Below, piece by piece: positions 16,869 to 25,441 of a DNA stretch of 64,000 bases. The DNA is from an uncultured Ilumatobacter sp. GTDB taxonomy: Bacteria > Actinomycetota > Acidimicrobiia > Acidimicrobiales > Ilumatobacteraceae. Position numbers and translations under genes: made by a program. The notes below the pieces were generated by a model. That model saw nothing but the letters and a program-made list of their open reading frames with translations, was not told the DNA's origin and did not search any database. Within the stretch, counting starts at the first letter, position 1. Every line of letters begins with the position of its first letter. The stretch spans positions 124,001-188,000 of the forward strand of contig CAJQPY010000004.1 of the NCBI GenBank assembly GCA_905480335.1, given 5' to 3'.

Positions 16869-17864
16869 TCAGGCAATCGGCCGGATCGCCTGGGCTAACC
16901 GTGCGAAGTCTTCGATGGTTCCGATCGCGATGATCACGTCGCGCGGTCGGAGCATGGTGTCGTCGGTTGGGTTGGTGGTGAATACTCCATCAGAAGACCG
17001 CAAGGCCAGCACCAGAGCACCGCTGGCCTCGCGTACTTTGGCATCGTGCAGTGTCCGGCCGGCGATCGGCGAGTCAGAAGGAATATCGAATTCGCGCATT
17101 CGGAACTCGATCGAGCGCTCGTGCATCACGACATCGAGGAACTCTGCGACGTGTGGGCTGGAGACGAACGACGCCATGCGTCCGGCGCCGAGCTCCTGCG
17201 GGTTGACGACGCGATTGGCTCCGGCGTGCTTGAGCTTGCTGACACTCTCGTCGGCGCGCGCCCGTGCCACGATGAACAGATCAGGTCGCAGATCGCGTCC
17301 CGAGAGGGTCACAAAGAGGTTGGCGGCGTCGCCTTCGAGCGCAGCGATCAGGGCGCGGGCGTGTTCGATCCCGGCGGCGCGCAGCGTCTCGTCCCGCGTG
17401 GCATCACCGACAACAGTCGGGAAGGGCAGATCACGCACCCGTTCTGCATTTTCGTCGACGACCACTACATCGTGGCCTTCGATGTGCAGATCGTGCGCGA
17501 CGGCGGCTCCGACGCGCCCCCATCCACAGACGATCGTGTGATTTCGCAACTGGTTGATCTGTCGGTCCATACGTCGCCTCCCGACGAACTCACTGAGTTG
17601 CCCCTCGACCACCAACTGGACGACGAGGGTGAATGTGTACAGCACCGTCGACACGCCGATGACTATGAGGATGATGGTGAAGATCTTCTCGCCGGTGCCG
17701 AACTCGGTCAGCTCGCGAAAGCCCACTGTCGTGATGGTCGTAATGGTCTGGTAGAGCGCATCGAGGGGTGTGAAACCGAACCCCACGTATCCGGCGGTGC
17801 CGAATACTGTCACGACGGCGACCATCCCGAGCGCAACTCGGAGGCGGTGCGCGGTAGATCTCAT
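16869..17864 (-). CDS. two-TM potassium channel with RCK (TrkA-N/TrkA-C) domains
   Basis: A 331-aa MthK-like ion channel. TM1 covers about residues 10-31, a pore helix and filter TTITTVGFREL lie near 42-53, and TM2 is IFTIILIVIGVSTVLYTF. The filter reads TVGFR instead of TVGYG; Phe at the fourth position is common, while Arg at the fifth is an established but less studied variant. The cytosolic RCK_N domain starts HTIVCGWGRVGAAVA (NAD-type GxGxxG) near residue 108, followed by RCK_C ending ~325. ATG 17864 follows TAGCGT by 9 nt. Heads a four-gene unit. Confidence 0.9.
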   Translation of the reverse strand: MRSTAHRLRVALGMVAVVTVFGTAGYVGFGFTPLDALYQTITTITTVGFRELTEFGTGEKIFTIILIVIGVSTVLYTFTLVVQLVVEGQLSEFVGRRRMDRQINQLRNHTIVCGWGRVGAAVAHDLHIEGHDVVVVDENAERVRDLPFPTVVGDATRDETLRAAGIEHARALIAALEGDAANLFVTLSGRDLRPDLFIVARARADESVSKLKHAGANRVVNPQELGAGRMASFVSSPHVAEFLDVVMHERSIEFRMREFDIPSDSPIAGRTLHDAKVREASGALVLALRSSDGVFTTNPTDDTMLRPRDVIIAIGTIEDFARLAQAIRPIA

Positions 17865-17873
17865 CGGCTTGGC

Positions 17874-17879
17874 ACGCTA
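17874..17879 (-). promoter_or_regulatory. -10 element of K+ channel operon
   Basis: TAGCGT on the minus strand, 9 nt before ATG 17864. The spacing is at the long end of the leaderless range. Confidence 0.4.
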
Positions 17880-17908
17880 GTGCGAACCCACGGATCCCGT
17901 GAGACAGT

Positions 17909-18385
17909 GTGGGAATGGCGAAAATCCACTTTGACGTTCGGCATCACTTCGACCAACCGACGAAGGTCGTTTGGGACGAACTCGTCGACTGGGAGCGTCA
18001 TGCCGACTGGATCCCCGCTACAAAGATGGAGGTCAAGCCGGGAGACCCGACCGAAGCCGGATATGAGTTCACTGCTCGCAGCGGGTTCGGGCCGCTGGCG
18101 CTTGTCGACACGATGCGGGTGCTCTCCTGCACGTGGAACGATGCGGGCGAATCGGGTGACTGTCAAGTCGAGAAGATCGGCCCCATCCTTTATGGGCAGG
18201 CTGGGTTCACGGTCAAACCCGACGGTTCGGGTTGTGTCGTCGACTGGATCGAGGAGATTGAGGTTCGCCGTGTTCCCCAGTTCCTCGCACCGATTGCTGC
18301 TTGGCTCGGAGCGACGGGCTTCAAGCAGGGAATGAAAAGCCTGGCAAAGTTGCTGGCGAAGCGGTCGTCACAGTCGGAGCGGTAA
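17909..18385 (+). CDS. SRPBCC (START-like) family protein
   Basis: A protein of about 158 aa with the helix-grip fold of polyketide cyclase/SRPBCC proteins: IHFDVRHHFDQPTKVVWDEL and DWERHADWIPATKMEV at the N-terminus, VDWIEEIEVRR in the central sheet, and a long C-terminal helix FKQGMKSLAKLLAKR. These proteins bind hydrophobic ligands in a cavity; the ligand is unknown. The frame opens with GTG 17909 and has ATG two codons later (17915); either may be used. It is divergent from the K+ channel, and its 3' end abuts the convergent ABC permease with no gap. Confidence 0.8.
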   Translation: MGMAKIHFDVRHHFDQPTKVVWDELVDWERHADWIPATKMEVKPGDPTEAGYEFTARSGFGPLALVDTMRVLSCTWNDAGESGDCQVEKIGPILYGQAGFTVKPDGSGCVVDWIEEIEVRRVPQFLAPIAAWLGATGFKQGMKSLAKLLAKRSSQSER

Positions 18386-19207
18386 TCACACGTCGCTGAG
18401 TCGGGTGAGACCACGACGGGCGAAGAGCAGCATCAGCAAAGTGAACACAGCGATTGTCAGCAGACCGCTCCATGTGTTGTCCCACGAAATCGGTGGATCA
18501 ACGTATCCGAGGCGGGACAGCCGGATCACGCTATTGAAGGGGTTGAATCGAGCGACGTTCTCGAGCCATCCCTGCATGATGAACAGAGGCGTTTGCGCTT
18601 CAGTTAAGAAGATCACGAGAAAGAACGTGAGTTGCATGATCGCCGCAGCGCGCATGTCGCGAAAGATGAACGCGAGTCCGAGACCCCAGCCGGTTCCAAT
18701 GGCAGCGATTCCGAGCGCCGCTGCGTAAAGCGGGATTAGCCCAAGTGGGCCGTGTGTGAGGCGCGCGCCGAACAGCGTTCCAACGATGAACACAATCGTG
18801 GTCACCAAGGCTGCCCGTGCGAGTGCGGCGAGAAGCGGGCCGGTGACGAGCGACATTCGCGGCGTCGGCGTGAGCCGAAGACGGTCGTAGAAACCGCCCT
18901 CCAGATCGCGGATCGTGCTGAACCCGATCCCGATTCCCGCAAATCCGGCTCCCATCACCACGCCGAGCGGTAGGAACCAGTTGATTGATCGGTCCGTGGG
19001 GAATCCAGGGATCTGAGTGATCGCGAAAAAGGTGCCGGAGAATGCGATCGCTTGGAAGATCGGCATCAGCACCGACGGTAGGAAGGCCGAGGGCAGACGG
19101 GTGATGTTGACGAGGCTGCGCCTCATTAGACCTACGGATGCAGGAAAGGTGCGGGTGGAGGCCACCGAACGAGCGGTGCTGGTCGTGGTGTCGTTGAGTG
19201 CTGTCAT
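18386..19207 (-). CDS. ABC-2 type exporter permease
   Basis: A 273-aa membrane protein of the ABC-2 (DrrB-like) family with six predicted helices; the conserved region includes LEGGFYDRLRLTPTPRM after the second helix and a late PLFIMQGWLENVARFNPF. ATG 19207 overlaps the stop of the preceding permease gene as ATGA, so the 11-codon track extension is rejected. Together with the second permease and the ATPase it forms a drug- or lipid-type exporter. Confidence 0.9.
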   Translation of the reverse strand: MTALNDTTTSTARSVASTRTFPASVGLMRRSLVNITRLPSAFLPSVLMPIFQAIAFSGTFFAITQIPGFPTDRSINWFLPLGVVMGAGFAGIGIGFSTIRDLEGGFYDRLRLTPTPRMSLVTGPLLAALARAALVTTIVFIVGTLFGARLTHGPLGLIPLYAAALGIAAIGTGWGLGLAFIFRDMRAAAIMQLTFFLVIFLTEAQTPLFIMQGWLENVARFNPFNSVIRLSRLGYVDPPISWDNTWSGLLTIAVFTLLMLLFARRGLTRLSDV

Positions 19208-20031
19208 CGTGCCCCTAGTCGGCTCGTGAGTGCCCATAACGCCAGCACGACGGCGACCATCGCAAGAATCGCCGGAATGACAACGGCGCGGACAACGGCG
19301 GACGCCGAGAAACCGTCGATCGTGAGGTCGCGGAATCCTTCGACGAGGTAGGAGATCGGGTTGATGTAGGCGAGGGTTTTGTATAGGCCGCTCATCGTCT
19401 CCTTCGGAAAGAACGCCGAGGAGAAGAACATCGCAATGAACAGCAGCGGGAAAGCTCCCTGGACCGCCTCGGACGAGCCGGTCTTGATTGCCATTGCCGA
19501 CATAAGGGCGCCGACCGCAAGGGCGAGGATCGTGCCGCCGGCTGCCATGGTGAGCACCCCGGCAACGCCGCCCTTGATCGAGAGTCCGAACGGCAGTAGC
19601 ACGACGATGAAGAACACGGTCTGGAAGCAGCCATAGACCATGCCGCCGGCCATTCGCCCGACGATTATGCCCGATCGTGTCGATGGAGAACTGAGCAGCC
19701 GATCGAAAAAGCCATTCTCGATGTCGACGGCAAGTGCTGTTGCGCCGACGGTAGAGCCGAAGAGGATTCCCTGAACGACCGAGCCGGCAAGTGCGAAATC
19801 AAGGTACGAGTCGACCGCTGGAAACCCGGGGACTGCGGTGGTTGCTCGCGAGAACGAGGAGGTGCCGAGTGCAGCGAAGAACAGCGGGAAGATTAGCGAC
19901 GGGACCACGAGAGACGGTTGACGCCAGAGTGAGAGGATTGATCGTTTTGACAAAGCGACCGTTTGCGCAACCGTCGACTGACGGAGCTCGGGTCGCGTGC
20001 GGGGCGTCATCGTGGTGGCGGTGACTGTCAT
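19204..20031 (-). CDS. ABC-2 type exporter permease
   Basis: A 275-aa ABC-2 permease, paralogous to its neighbour: ENGFFDRLLSSPSTRSGII corresponds to the same cytoplasmic elbow, and AMFFSSAFFPKETMSGLYK to the late extracellular loop. Its ATG overlaps the ATPase stop as ATGA. Two distinct permease genes suggest a heterodimeric membrane channel served by one ATPase. Substrate unknown. Confidence 0.9.
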   Translation of the reverse strand: MTVTATTMTPRTRPELRQSTVAQTVALSKRSILSLWRQPSLVVPSLIFPLFFAALGTSSFSRATTAVPGFPAVDSYLDFALAGSVVQGILFGSTVGATALAVDIENGFFDRLLSSPSTRSGIIVGRMAGGMVYGCFQTVFFIVVLLPFGLSIKGGVAGVLTMAAGGTILALAVGALMSAMAIKTGSSEAVQGAFPLLFIAMFFSSAFFPKETMSGLYKTLAYINPISYLVEGFRDLTIDGFSASAVVRAVVIPAILAMVAVVLALWALTSRLGAR

Positions 20032-20990
20032 GTATCGGCGCCTTCGAGTCGGTAACCGGTGGCCTCGGCAAAGACGTCGTCGAGGCTTGGCTCATGTAGC
20101 TCAAGGTCACGAACGGTGACGCCGGACTCATCCAGTGCACGGACAACGCTTGACACGGCACTTGGCCCCTCGGTCAGGCCGACCCCAAGTGTCCCCTCAG
20201 GACTGGGTCGCAGGTCGCCGAACGCGGCCATCACCCGGGCGGCATGCTCGGTTGCAGATCCATCGATACTTACGAACAATGTCGGGCTCCCGACCTCAGC
20301 TTTGAGTTCGGTTGGCTGTCCTTTACGGACGATTACACCATTGTCGATGATCGCAATTCGCTCGGCGAGTTGATCGGCTTCCTCGAGGTACTGCGTCGTC
20401 AGCATCACCGTCGTTCCGTCGTTGTTGAGTCGCCGAATCTCCTCCCAAAGCGAGATTCGGCTCATCGGATCAAGCCCGGTGGTTGGTTCGTCAAGAAACA
20501 GAACGGTCGGCTCGTGAATCAAGGAGAGCGCAAGGTCGAGCCGCCGGCGCATGCCGCCTGAGTAGGTGCCGACCCGCCGGTCGCCGGCGGCGGTGAGACC
20601 CACCCGTTCGAGCAGTTCGCCTGCCTTGGTGTGATGCTGCGACTTTGGCAGCCCGTAGAGCACCGCCTGGAGATGGAGGAGTTCGCTCCCGGTCATCAAC
20701 GGATCTATAGCGGCGTCCTGTAAGGCAACGCCGATGTTGCGGCGTACGTCGTTTGCCTGCTCGACAACATCGAACCCGGCAACTCGCCCGGTGCCGCCGG
20801 TTGGGCGGAGCAAGGTGGTGAGCATGCGCACCGTTGTCGACTTGCCGGCTCCGTTGGGTCCGAGGAACCCGAAGATTTCGCCCGGCTGGATCTGGAGGTC
20901 AACCCCGTCGACCGCCTTAATCACGTCGTCGCCCGACCCGAAGTGACGCTGAAGGCCGATGGCTTCGATCGGCAAGGTAGTGGCAGGCAT
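20028..20990 (-). CDS. ABC exporter ATP-binding protein (DrrA-like)
   Basis: A 320-aa ATPase of the daunorubicin-resistance DrrA type. Walker A is GPNGAGKSTT, the signature motif YSGGMRRRLDLALSL, Walker B VLFLDEPTTGLDP, and the switch region follows as TTQYLEEADQLAERI. The C-terminal DUF4162-like domain ends EPSLDDVFAEATGY. ATG 20990 is preferred over the 387-aa track ORF because homology begins MPATTLPIEAIGL. First gene of the three-gene exporter operon. Confidence 0.92.
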   Translation of the reverse strand: MPATTLPIEAIGLQRHFGSGDDVIKAVDGVDLQIQPGEIFGFLGPNGAGKSTTVRMLTTLLRPTGGTGRVAGFDVVEQANDVRRNIGVALQDAAIDPLMTGSELLHLQAVLYGLPKSQHHTKAGELLERVGLTAAGDRRVGTYSGGMRRRLDLALSLIHEPTVLFLDEPTTGLDPMSRISLWEEIRRLNNDGTTVMLTTQYLEEADQLAERIAIIDNGVIVRKGQPTELKAEVGSPTLFVSIDGSATEHAARVMAAFGDLRPSPEGTLGVGLTEGPSAVSSVVRALDESGVTVRDLELHEPSLDDVFAEATGYRLEGADT

Positions 20991-21070
20991 CAGCACAGCG
21001 TGCCAAATACGTGGCCTGTTGTGGCGTTCCGAAGCTCCGACGCGCGTCACATGCGTGGGAGGGTGGTCAT

Positions 21071-21739
21071 ATGAGCGAGTTTTACGGGCCGGCCCAGCGT
21101 GCGTTGCAGGACGAGTTTGACACTCGGCGACTGGCCGACGCGCACCTGACGACGACCATTGCAGATGGAATCGACGACGACCGCACCGCATTCATCGAGT
21201 CGCGCAACTTCTTCTTTCTCTCAACGATCGGCGCCGACGGCTGGCCGACGGTGTCGTATAAGGGCGGGCCGGCTGGAGTCGTGCAAGTCGAGGACGAGAA
21301 CACGATCGTGTTCCCGAGCTACGACGGCAACGGGATGTTTCTGTCTATGGGCAACATCGATTCGGGTGGCGATTCAGGCGCAAAGATCGGATTGCTATTC
21401 ATCGACTTCGAGACGCCGAACCGGCTGAGACTCCACGTGACGGCCACTGTCCATCGTGACGATCCGGCGATGGAACGTTTCCCTGGTGCGGAGTTGATCG
21501 TGCGGGGCCGGGTCAACAGTACGTTTGCCAACTGTGCCCGCTACATACATCCACACCAGCGGTTGCGGTCGTCCGACTACGTACCCGATGGGCAGGGTGC
21601 CCAGCCGTATCCGGCGTGGAAGCGGATTGATCTCATCCAACCGTTCCTGCCGGAAAAGGATCAGGGTCTCGCGGCCGAGGCCGGTGGAGAGATCGGCGTT
21701 GACGAGTACGCCCGTCGCCTCGCCGGCGGCACTAGCTAA
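21071..21739 (+). CDS. pyridoxamine 5'-phosphate oxidase-family flavoprotein
   Basis: A 222-aa split-barrel FMN-binding protein. The core is FIESRNFFFLSTIGADGWPTVSYKGG, followed by TIVFPSYDGNGMFLSMGN and IGLLFIDFETPNRLRLHVTA, the usual strand order of the COG3576 type. These proteins bind FMN or F420; the reaction here is unknown. ATG 21071 is preferred to the upstream in-frame start because GGGAGG precedes it. It converges on the HD-domain gene with a 9-bp gap. Confidence 0.85.
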   Translation: MSEFYGPAQRALQDEFDTRRLADAHLTTTIADGIDDDRTAFIESRNFFFLSTIGADGWPTVSYKGGPAGVVQVEDENTIVFPSYDGNGMFLSMGNIDSGGDSGAKIGLLFIDFETPNRLRLHVTATVHRDDPAMERFPGAELIVRGRVNSTFANCARYIHPHQRLRSSDYVPDGQGAQPYPAWKRIDLIQPFLPEKDQGLAAEAGGEIGVDEYARRLAGGTS

Positions 21740-21748
21740 GGCGTGCCG

Positions 21749-22318
21749 TCAGGTACCGCAGAGCATCTGGCGGATCAGCGGCTCATAGTGCTCAAGCGGG
21801 TTGCTGACGTAGCTCGCGTTGAAGGCGGTTTGGTCGTACTCGCCACAGAATTCGACCGTGCGTTCGAAGTGCGGGCTGTTGCGGTACTTGTCGCGAGCGT
21901 TGGCGTCGAGACCAATGTAGTCCCAGAAATAGTATCCCTGGAACTCGCCGTGGTGTTTGACCATGAAGTAGTTCGCCTCGGAGACGAACGGTTTCACAAT
22001 CGCCGCTGCGATGTCGGGGTGGTTGTACGGGCTCAACGTGTCGCCGATGTCGTGGACGAGCGCGCAGAACACGTACTCGTCATCTTTGCCCGCTCTCTCG
22101 GCACGCGTTGCTGTTTGTAGGCTGTGCTCGAGACGGTTGACTGGAAAGCCGCCATGGTCTGACTCGAGGTCCCGAAGGAGTCCGATCACGCGGTCGGCGA
22201 CGCGGGACTGGGTGAGCTTTAACTGGGGGAGGATCATCGCCCAGTCCTCGGCGGTTGACTCCTCGAAGTTTGTGAAGCTGGCCCGCTTGGTCTGTGGCCC
22301 GGATGCCGTGTCGGTCAC
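21749..22318 (-). CDS. HD-domain protein, possible PhnZ/MIOX-like diiron oxygenase
   Basis: A 189-aa HD-fold protein. Putative metal ligands follow the order seen in diiron HD oxygenases: NRLEHSLQTA (His 65), ALVHDIGD (His 89, Asp 90), a further His in YNHPDIAA (100), VKHHGEFQGYY (122-123), and a late Asp in EYDQTAF (163). PhnZ and myo-inositol oxygenase use this arrangement to cleave C-P or C-C bonds, whereas ordinary HD phosphohydrolases usually have fewer ligands. GTG 22318 is chosen because GAGGACC lies just upstream. It starts 10 nt after the stop of the orphan coxL and is probably co-transcribed. Oxygenase activity is an inference. Confidence 0.7.
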   Translation of the reverse strand: MTDTASGPQTKRASFTNFEESTAEDWAMILPQLKLTQSRVADRVIGLLRDLESDHGGFPVNRLEHSLQTATRAERAGKDDEYVFCALVHDIGDTLSPYNHPDIAAAIVKPFVSEANYFMVKHHGEFQGYYFWDYIGLDANARDKYRNSPHFERTVEFCGEYDQTAFNASYVSNPLEHYEPLIRQMLCGT

Positions 22319-22328
22319 TGTGAGGTCC

Positions 22329-24623
22329 TCACGGCTTGGCGGCTTGGATGGCCTGCCAGACACGTTCGCTGGTCGCTGGCATGTCGATATGGGTCACGCC
22401 GACATGGCTCAGCGCATCACACACTGCCGACTGAACCGCCGGAGTCGAGCCGATGGTGCCTGATTCGCCGATGCCCTTTGCGCCGAGCGGATTGACAAAG
22501 GTGGGGGTTTCCATGTGCACCACCTCAAAGCTGGGGAGTTCGGTCGCGGAGATCATGCCGTAGTCAGCGAGATTCGACGTGACCGGGTTGCCGTCTTCGT
22601 CGTAGCGGACCTCTTCAAGTAGTGCCTGCGCCGTCCCCTGAGCGATACCGCCGTGGATCTGGCCGTCGAGCAGGAGAGGGTTGAGGACGCGTCCGGCGTC
22701 GTCGACTGCGACTTGGCGGAGATGTTTGACCTGACCGGTGCCGGTATCGACCTCGACCACGGCGATGTGGGCGCCGAAGGGGAACGTTGCCATGTCAGCG
22801 ACGAACAACGTGTCGATGGTCAAATCGTCGCCCTGTTGCCTCGACGCGACGGCCAGTTCGGCCCAGCTTTTTGACACCGCAGGGGTGCCAGCAACATGGA
22901 ATGCGGCACTGTCCTTGTCCAGCACGATGTCGGCTTCGTCGGCCTCGAACATCTGGGCGGCGAGCTGCTTGGCTTTCTCTACCAGTTCGATAGCACCTTG
23001 GTGAACTGCGGCTCCACCTTGCTGGAGCGAACGTGAACCCATCGTGCCGCCTCCGGTGGGCACGAGATCGGTGTCACCCCAGATGAGGGTGATTTTGTCC
23101 ATTGGAATTCCGGTTTCGTCGTGGGCGAGCATCGCCCACGCGGTCTCGTGACCCTGGCCGTGCGGCGAGGTCCCGGTGTACACGGTGGCGGTGCCGTCGT
23201 CGTTGACCTCGAGTTTGGCTGCCTCCTGTTTCGGGTCGACGCCGCCTGTGATCTCGACGTAGACGCTCACGCCGATTCCGAGTTGCTTGTCTGCACCCGA
23301 CTCGCGGCGAGCCTGCTGCTCGGCTCGCAGCTCGGTGTAGCCCGCCGTATCGAGGGCCTTGTCGAGCGCGACTTCGAAGTCGCCGACGTCGTAGGCCTGG
23401 CCGATAGCTGTTGTGTGTGGTTCGAGGAACTTGGCGATCAGGTTCTGGCGGCGAACGTCTGCCGGATCCTTGCCGATCTCAAGCGCGAACAGGTCCATTG
23501 CCCGCTCAATTGCCGCCGTTGCTTCGGGACGGCCAGCGCCGCGGTACGCCGTGGTGGGCGTGGTGTTGGTGACCACTGAGGTTGTGCGGACTTCCATGTT
23601 CGCAATGTCGTAAACACCTGATGCCATCGGCCTAGTCATGAACGGGGCGAGGATTGAGCCCATGCCGACGAATGAGCCGGCGTCCTGGATCGCGTGCAAC
23701 TGGTAGTGGGTGACCTTGCCGTCACGCGTGCCGCCCATCGTGACGTATTGCAGCTGGGCGCGTCCGTGGCCGAGACTCATCATCGACTCGCTGCGCGTCT
23801 CGCGCCACCGCACCGGCCGACCGAGCTCCTTGGCTAGCGGTCCGAGGAGCAGTTCCTCGGCGTAGGTATCGATCTTTGCGCCGAAGCCACCACCGACGTC
23901 GGGGGTGATCAGGTGGATTGCGTCAGCGTCACCGCCATTGGCAGCGGTGAAGGCATCCTTTGCGCCCTGGGCCCCTTGGCTGGAGATCCATTGGACGAGG
24001 CGGCCACCGTCCCAGGAAGCGGCCGAGGCGCGCACTTCGAGGGGGCACGGGGCGACGCGCTGGTTCAGGAAACGGCCCGTGATCGTGACCTCGCAATCGG
24101 CGAAGAACTCATCGGCCGGGCTGTTCTCGGGGAGGCCGAGCGCTGTCGTATCGAATACGGCGTTGCTACCTGCTGCCTCGTAGATCAGCGTCTCTGACGC
24201 AAGTGATTCTTCGAGATCGATGAGCGCGGGAAGGAACTCGTAATCGATGAAAATCATTTCGGCTGCGTCGGTTGCCTGTTGTTGCGTCTCAGCGACAACG
24301 ACGGCGACCGGCTCACCCACGTGGCGAACCTTGTCGCTGGCGAGAAGCGTGCGCGCCGAGCCGGGGTTGAACGGCGAGGCGACTGGTTCGAGGCCGAGCG
24401 ATTCGGCGGTGTGAACTGCTAAAACGCCGGGCATTGCGAGCGCCGCCTCAACGTCGATCGACTCGATTGTGCCGTGAGCAACGGCCGATCGTACGTACAC
24501 CGCTTGAGCAGCGTGAGCGAGGCGTGGGTCGTCGACATCGTCGGCGTAGACCCCGCCCGACGTCAAGAACTTTGGATCTTCCTTACGCTGGACCCGAGTG
24601 CCCAGAATGCTGCCACCAGCCAC
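22329..24623 (-). CDS. orphan form II CoxL-like molybdenum hydroxylase large subunit
   Basis: A 764-aa paralogue of the first large subunit. The active-site loop is AYRGAGRPEATAAIE near residue 357 (form II), with GGGFGAKIDTYAEELLLG and the catalytic-Glu segment GAKGIGESGTIGSTP. GTG 24623 is chosen over the 838-aa ORF because AGGGG lies 6-7 nt upstream and the family start AGGSILGTRVQRKEDP follows. Unlike the first set, no small or medium subunit gene adjoins it: upstream is an 818-bp gap, downstream the HD gene. It may borrow coxS and coxM from 10.8-14.6 kb or have lost its own. Confidence 0.9.
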   Translation of the reverse strand: MAGGSILGTRVQRKEDPKFLTSGGVYADDVDDPRLAHAAQAVYVRSAVAHGTIESIDVEAALAMPGVLAVHTAESLGLEPVASPFNPGSARTLLASDKVRHVGEPVAVVVAETQQQATDAAEMIFIDYEFLPALIDLEESLASETLIYEAAGSNAVFDTTALGLPENSPADEFFADCEVTITGRFLNQRVAPCPLEVRASAASWDGGRLVQWISSQGAQGAKDAFTAANGGDADAIHLITPDVGGGFGAKIDTYAEELLLGPLAKELGRPVRWRETRSESMMSLGHGRAQLQYVTMGGTRDGKVTHYQLHAIQDAGSFVGMGSILAPFMTRPMASGVYDIANMEVRTTSVVTNTTPTTAYRGAGRPEATAAIERAMDLFALEIGKDPADVRRQNLIAKFLEPHTTAIGQAYDVGDFEVALDKALDTAGYTELRAEQQARRESGADKQLGIGVSVYVEITGGVDPKQEAAKLEVNDDGTATVYTGTSPHGQGHETAWAMLAHDETGIPMDKITLIWGDTDLVPTGGGTMGSRSLQQGGAAVHQGAIELVEKAKQLAAQMFEADEADIVLDKDSAAFHVAGTPAVSKSWAELAVASRQQGDDLTIDTLFVADMATFPFGAHIAVVEVDTGTGQVKHLRQVAVDDAGRVLNPLLLDGQIHGGIAQGTAQALLEEVRYDEDGNPVTSNLADYGMISATELPSFEVVHMETPTFVNPLGAKGIGESGTIGSTPAVQSAVCDALSHVGVTHIDMPATSERVWQAIQAAKP

Positions 24624-25441
24624 GTGTACCCCTTGTATGCGTCTCGAAGCGAACCCGGTCTGGCTCGCCACCACACAAGGTAGCCGCAGCGGCGATGGCG
24701 TGCCGTAGCCAGGCAGGTGATCGTCTGGTACCCGGCGGCCAGGCGCTTGCTGAGCGGGTTGGGGAGTGACCGGGAATACGGTGATCCACCGAGGGGGAGC
24801 GCGCTGAAACGACGGGTGCTGGACTTGAGTTATGGACGCCACCACTCGTCGGGCCCAGACAGTTGTGGAGGCTGGGCTCGGGATGCGCTCGCCAAGATGA
24901 TGGGCTTGTCATGCTGGTTCCATCCGAGCAGGTGGTAAGCCCCGCACTAGACAGTTGCCATGCGGCTCCGTTCGACGGCGTAGGTGCAGTACAACGACCG
25001 CGAAGCAAGCCGTTGAGCAGGAGGGGGCAGCGAGCGTCGCGCAGTGGACCACGGACGGGTCTCCTGACTCTTCTCTTCGCCAACAATGACGTCAACGAGC
25101 TGCGCGCGAAAACGACGGCCTTTACGAAACGCGCGCCAGCCGAGTCACTGGCTTCGACGGGCCGCAGTCGGACACGTTCCGAGGTCATTTCGAGACGCCG
25201 AGCATGCCGCTCCGCTCCCGAAGCTTGCGCGCAGAGGTCGCAGTGAACGCTTGAGCGTTGGCCCCGCTCGTGCTGAGCCCGCCCAGGTCGTTGTGTCCGT
25301 CCGGCGCGCAACTCTCGCACCAGGTGGGTGATCGCGTCCCTTGCCTTGCCGTCGCCTCGGCGTCAATGAAACCAATCGTGCGCCGAGTCACCCCACCGAA
25401 GCCGAAAGATCGCCAGGCAATTGACTGATCGGTTGCTGCGA
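24624..25441. other. 818-bp stretch without a recognisable gene
   Basis: The only long frame (24583-25320, minus, 245 aa) is Arg/Ser/Pro rich with no domain I can name and overlaps the coxL start. I looked for remnants of coxS (CGYCTPG, CRCTGY) or coxM (TIGG, AGGHS) and saw none. The stretch may be a decayed gene or a regulatory region of the orphan coxL. Confidence 0.5.

Noticed and set aside
24583-25320. 245-aa minus-strand ORF upstream of the orphan coxL
   Set aside because: Compositionally biased, overlaps the coxL start, and has no match to any family I know.
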